A DNA stretch of 64,000 bases from assembly GCA_963772935.1 (NCBI GenBank), contig CAVYZK010000009.1, positions 1,426,001-1,490,000 of the forward strand, written 5' to 3'. Position numbers and translations under genes: made by a program. Under the pieces are notes generated by a model that ran no database searches, had not been told where the DNA came from, and saw nothing but the letters and a program-made list of their open reading frames with translations. The DNA comes from JANNNF01 sp963772935 (GTDB lineage: Bacteria; Pseudomonadota; Alphaproteobacteria; Rhodobacterales; Rhodobacteraceae). This document shows, in pieces, positions 61,004 to 64,000 of the stretch (positions within the stretch are counted from its first letter, which is position 1; each line of letters opens with the position of its first letter).

Positions 61004-61590
61004 TCGCTGTCCTCATATCCCAGGGCCTCGCGCTGCCCTGACAACAGGGCTGCAAGGCTGCGCTTGCCACGGGCGGTCAGGCTTTCCACGGCCTCCACGC
61101 CCAAATCCATGATTGCGGCAATCTCGGGGTTGGTCATCCCCTCAATGTGACGCAACACCACTGCCTGCCGCTGACGGTCCGGCAACGCCGACAGCGCAGC
61201 CTGCAAAGCCGCCATCCGGTCGGCCTCGATCAGGCCAGCCACCGCCCCCGCCGCATCAGACGGCACTTCGGGCGCGTCATCAAGCGGGGTGGCAGGCCTG
61301 CGTCCCCTTGCGCGCAAACGGTCGGTGCAGAGGTTTGTCACCACCCGGTAGGCCCAGGTGCTGACCCGGGCCTCATTCTGCCGCCACTCGGGGGCCACGC
61401 GCCACAGCCGCACCATCGCTTCCTGCGCCACATCTTCAGCCTCGGCCCGGTCGCCGCCCAACATGCGCGACGCATAGCCCAAGACCCGAGGCGTCAGCCG
61501 CAGGGTCAGAATGCGCGCCGCAGCCGCATCGCCATTGGCATACAGCACCATCAGCGCCTCGTCCGAGACCGCAGAGAGATCAAGAGCCAT
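61000..61590 (-). CDS. ECF-type RNA polymerase sigma factor
   Basis: The 196-residue sigma factor has region 2 at about 25-90 (GYASRMLGGDRAEAEDVAQE, STWAYRVVTNLCTDRLR) and region 4 at about 130-185 (ALSALPDRQRQAVVLRHIEG, MTNPEIAAIMDLGVEAVESL). I choose the ATG at 61590, which has AGGA five bases upstream, over the ATG at 61596. It overlaps the following membrane protein gene by four bases. The pairing resembles ECF groups that answer metal or envelope stress. Confidence 0.88.
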   Translation of the reverse strand: MALDLSAVSDEALMVLYANGDAAAARILTLRLTPRVLGYASRMLGGDRAEAEDVAQEAMVRLWRVAPEWRQNEARVSTWAYRVVTNLCTDRLRARGRRPATPLDDAPEVPSDAAGAVAGLIEADRMAALQAALSALPDRQRQAVVLRHIEGMTNPEIAAIMDLGVEAVESLTARGKRSLAALLSGQREALGYEDSE

Positions 61591-61705
61591 ATCCATCCTA
61601 CGCGCGGGTTTAGCCTGTTTTCATCACGACGCAAACATCACAACCGTACAAAACGACCCCGGAGGCTGGGGAAACGAGGGGCCCCCGGGGTCTCGCACCT
61701 GAGGA

Positions 61706-62329
61706 TCAATTGTCCCCGTGGCGGTGCTTGCGCGGACCATGGCCGGGGCCATCCTTCCGCATTTCGGCCATGCGGTCAGCGGCGGCCTGTGCCTCGGCCT
61801 TGCTGATCGCACCATCCTGATCGGTGTCGATCCGGTCGAACATCCGCGCAGGCACCGGACGGGCGGCCATTTCGGCCGCCGACAGTTTGCCATCGGCATC
61901 GGCATCAAGATCAGCCACCATCCGCCCAGCCATTTCGGTGGCACGTTCGGTCAGGTGTTTCAGGTGCATCGCGGCCAACTCGTCCGCCGTCATGAACCCG
62001 TCGCCATTGGCATCTGCCGTGGCAACCTCGGCCTTGCGGTAAGCATCCACTTCGGCCTGGGTGATCTTGCCATCCTTGTCAGCGTCCACCGCATCAAAGT
62101 TCTGCATCGAGAACGGTCCGCGCCCTTCGGGGCCGCCATCCGGGCCGGGACCACGTTCTGCCATCGCGGCTGTGGTCAGCACGGTGCCCGCAAAGCCCAT
62201 GATTGCAATCAGGGCAAGGGTGCGCGGGGTCAGAACCGCCGCAATCGCGGTCGTCGCAGATTTCAGCCGTGCCTTGGTGGCCTGTGCGGCTTGGGCGGAG
62301 GTTTCAGTCTCGGGCGTATTCGGGGTCAT
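61706..62329 (-). CDS. EF-hand calcium-binding protein, exported or membrane-anchored
   Basis: The 207-residue protein has one hydrophobic segment (about 38-56, possibly an uncleaved signal) and four EF-hand-like loops: DADKDGKITQAEVD (about 82), DANGDGFMTADELA (about 104), DADADGKLSAAEMA (about 141) and DTDQDGAISKAEAQ (about 168). The end is rich in His and Arg. It should bind calcium outside the cytoplasm. It lies upstream of, and in the same direction as, the ECF sigma gene but separated by 115 bases. Confidence 0.85.
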   Translation of the reverse strand: MTPNTPETETSAQAAQATKARLKSATTAIAAVLTPRTLALIAIMGFAGTVLTTAAMAERGPGPDGGPEGRGPFSMQNFDAVDADKDGKITQAEVDAYRKAEVATADANGDGFMTADELAAMHLKHLTERATEMAGRMVADLDADADGKLSAAEMAARPVPARMFDRIDTDQDGAISKAEAQAAADRMAEMRKDGPGHGPRKHRHGDN

Positions 62330-62512
62330 CAGCGGTCTCCGGTTGTTCCGAGGGGGGCGTCGTTGCCGTCCCTTCTGCTAGGTCAAACGCCCGGCCCAAC
62401 GCTTTCCGTCGAAGTATTTTGCGACATCGGGACACAGGGTCGCTACTCCCCCTCAACTTTTCCCCCGCTTTAGCATATATGGGTGTGATAGAGTTGCCGT
62501 GTTTGAAATGAG

Positions 62513-62956
62513 ATGCACATGCCCGCCTCCCAGGCCCCGGCCCACAACACCCTTGCCGAAGATGAAAATGGCGAACGTCCGCTGAAGCCCGCCATGTGGC
62601 GGGGTTGGCGGCGCAAGTGCCCCAACTGCGGCGCAGGGCCGATGCTGCGCGGCTATCTGAAGGTGCGCGACAGTTGCCCGGTCTGCGGCGAGGCATTGCA
62701 CCATCAGCGCGCCGACGATGGCCCGGCCTATCTGACCATTCTGATCGTGGGACACCTGATGGCCCCGCTGATCCTGTTTTCGTTCGTCCGCTGGCGGCCC
62801 GACCCGCTGGTGCTGTCTGCGGTGTTTTCGGTGGGGACGGTGGCGTTGTCACTGTACCTGCTGCCCCGGTTGAAGGGGGCCATGGTGGCGCTGCAATGGG
62901 CCAAACGGATGCACGGATTCTCCCGGCCCGCAGCCGCGCTACAGCCCGGTGAGTGA
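62513..62956 (+). CDS. DUF983 zinc-ribbon membrane protein
   Basis: The 147-residue protein has a zinc ribbon KCPNCGAGPM...CPVCGE (about 35-60) followed by two membrane helices (about 72-92 and 97-117). This is the DUF983 layout, common in alphaproteobacteria; some members lie near cytochrome oxidase genes, but none is near here. Either ATG at 62513 or 62519 could be the start. Its stop overlaps the NUDIX start. Confidence 0.82.
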   Translation: MHMPASQAPAHNTLAEDENGERPLKPAMWRGWRRKCPNCGAGPMLRGYLKVRDSCPVCGEALHHQRADDGPAYLTILIVGHLMAPLILFSFVRWRPDPLVLSAVFSVGTVALSLYLLPRLKGAMVALQWAKRMHGFSRPAAALQPGE

Positions 62957-63560
62957 GACCATCCGCCCGGCCGCGACCGTGGTCCTGTGGCGGGACGGCG
63001 TATTGGGGCCAGAGGTGCTGATGGGGTTGCGCGGAGCCGGGGCGGTGTTCATGCCGTCCAAATACGTGTTCCCGGGCGGCGCTGTGGATGCCGCCGACCA
63101 TCACGGCAACGCCCGCACTCCACTCCTGTCACCCGCCTGCACCGCGCGTTTGTCGGCGTTTTGCCCGCCGGATGCGCCGCCCGCCACAGCCCTGGTGACT
63201 GCCGCCCTGCGCGAATTGCATGAGGAAACCGGGTTGCGCCTGATCCCAGCCGCGGTGCCGGCCCTGTCGTTCATTTTCCGCGCCATCACCCCACCGGCGC
63301 GCCCGCGCCGCTTTGACGCGCGGTTCTTTCTGGTTGCCGCAGACCATATCGCAGGCGATGCGCAGGATTTCACGGATGCCTCGGGTGAGCTGTCACATCT
63401 GCACTGGATTGCCTTGTCACAGGTACGAAGCCTTGATCTGCCATTCATCACCGAGGTGGTTCTGGCCGAGGTGCAGTCTCTGCTGGCAGGCGAGCCTCAG
63501 CCCGGCGTGCCATTCTTTGACAATTCAGGCCCCGTGCCGACCTTCCGGCGCATCCCCTAG
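62949..63560 (+). CDS. NUDIX hydrolase
   Basis: The 203-residue protein starts at the GTG at 62949 inside the end of the DUF983 gene. It has the Nudix box split by an insertion: GGAVDAADHHG near residue 43 and ALRELHEETGL near 85-95, with the metal-binding Glu pair. The long spacer resembles NUDT19/RppH-unlike coenzyme A-type hydrolases. The substrate (nucleoside diphosphate or CoA derivative) is not certain. The 3' end overlaps the convergent desaturase gene by 36 bases. Confidence 0.82.
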   Translation: MSETIRPAATVVLWRDGVLGPEVLMGLRGAGAVFMPSKYVFPGGAVDAADHHGNARTPLLSPACTARLSAFCPPDAPPATALVTAALRELHEETGLRLIPAAVPALSFIFRAITPPARPRRFDARFFLVAADHIAGDAQDFTDASGELSHLHWIALSQVRSLDLPFITEVVLAEVQSLLAGEPQPGVPFFDNSGPVPTFRRIP

Positions 63561-64000
63561 ATCCGCACGAACCACAGGCCAGACGGGATGCGCCACCGGG
63601 TCTTTCTGGCGCAGCAGGAAACTGCGGAAAATCGGCATGTAGGATGCAAAATAATAACCATCGTTGCGGCGTAGAAAATGGGCGCGGTTGGCCCTGAACA
63701 ACGCGGGCAGCCGATACCACTGCACGCTTGGGTGGCTGTGGTGGACCGAGTGAAAATTATTGTTCAGAAACAGCAACGCCAGCGGCCCCCGATCTTCGAC
63801 CACCACAGTACGGCTGCGGGCGTGATCATGTGCCCGATGCTCCAGATAGGTGCGGATTTTGAGCACGGCATGGCCGACATAAGCTGCCGCCAGATACCCC
63901 CAACCCGTCATCGGCGCGAACCAAAGCCAGGCCACAACCGGCACCAGCCCCGCCAGATGCAGCAACCAGTCGCGGATCACACCCCTGTCACCCGCAAGAA
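63525..64000 (-). CDS. fatty acid desaturase, C-terminal part (runs off the window)
   Basis: The reading frame is open to the window edge, so the start is not seen; the GTG at 63980 is probably internal. About 158 residues are visible, with a membrane segment (LLHLAGLVPVVAWLWFAPM) and two of the three iron-binding His boxes: YLEHRAHDH (second box-like) and FHSVHH (third). It should belong to the membrane fatty acid desaturase superfamily. The specific product (lipid desaturase or carotenoid-type hydroxylase) is not clear. Confidence 0.82.
   Translation of the reverse strand, partial: LAGDRGVIRDWLLHLAGLVPVVAWLWFAPMTGWGYLAAAYVGHAVLKIRTYLEHRAHDHARSRTVVVEDRGPLALLFLNNNFHSVHHSHPSVQWYRLPALFRANRAHFLRRNDGYYFASYMPIFRSFLLRQKDPVAHPVWPVVRADLGDAPEGRHGA

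Overview
The window is a 64 kb piece of a GC-rich alphaproteobacterial chromosome. Gene content and order point to Rhodobacteraceae (Rhodobacter/Gemmobacter/Tabrizicola-like). The evidence is a tad locus with GAVTVDW-type Flp pilins and a trailing AAA ATPase, a stand-alone H-NOX with an HNOBA-GGDEF partner, DUF1127/LysR and DUF3572 genes, an MttB homologue without a UAG codon, an alphaproteobacterial-type RNase P RNA, and dispersed AAATATCC...GGGGG hairpin repeats. Genus is inference; no 16S gene is present.

Layout: 0-1.8 kb holds the end of an unknown gene, an scoAB-type CoA transferase and a frameshifted GNAT gene. 1.8-2.7 kb is a lytic transglycosylase. 3.0-16.1 kb is a Tad/Flp type IVc pilus locus: four tandem flp genes with hairpins, then cpaB, cpaC, ompA-like, cpaE, cpaF, tadB, tadC, two tadD-like genes, a prepilin peptidase and an AAA ATPase. 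A CtrA-type TTAA-N7-TTAA site precedes the pilins. tadE/F/G are not in the window. 16.1-29.7 kb is mostly housekeeping: 5-formyl-THF cyclo-ligase, mgtE, guanine deaminase, an AT-richer two-gene island (small protein plus ADP-ribosyltransferase-like protein, a toxin-antitoxin candidate), an RraB-like protein, 8-oxoguanine deaminase, hisN-like phosphatase, XRE regulator, quinone oxidoreductase, LysR/DUF1127 pair, BI-1, rpmG, rnpB, and an SDR/HxlR pair.

29.7-41.2 kb holds an AmpD-like amidase, a broken Excalibur lipoprotein, gatCA, tRNA adenosine deaminase, an RsuA-type pseudouridine synthase, a six-gene membrane-stress-like cassette (27-aa membrane peptide, XpaC-like, TelA, DUF2927 lipoprotein, SPFH-GYF2, zinc-ribbon membrane protein) and purC. 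41.2-51.9 kb holds fructokinase, dtd, an acyl-CoA synthetase, an ABC exporter, two alpha/beta hydrolases (one pcaD-like), a threonine dehydratase-like enzyme, an MFS exporter and an enolase-superfamily enzyme. 52.3-60.0 kb is rich in signalling: an HNOBA-GGDEF cyclase with an H-NOX protein lacking the usual heme histidine, a DUF4153 membrane protein, MttB-like protein, gph-like HAD phosphatase, DUF3572 and PleD. 60.0-62.3 kb is an ECF sigma/membrane protein/metal-sensor cluster next to an EF-hand protein. The window ends with DUF983, NUDIX and a fatty acid desaturase that runs off the edge.

A striking feature is the number of single-base frameshifts. Eight sites in six genes, including the normally essential purC and gatA, are each repaired by removing one base, usually from a short G/C run. 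I read these as probable sequence errors, but they break the genes as given. Other points of note are the dispersed hairpin repeat (four copies), a palindrome that supplies TAG stop codons to two genes, and operator-like inverted repeats in divergent promoters.
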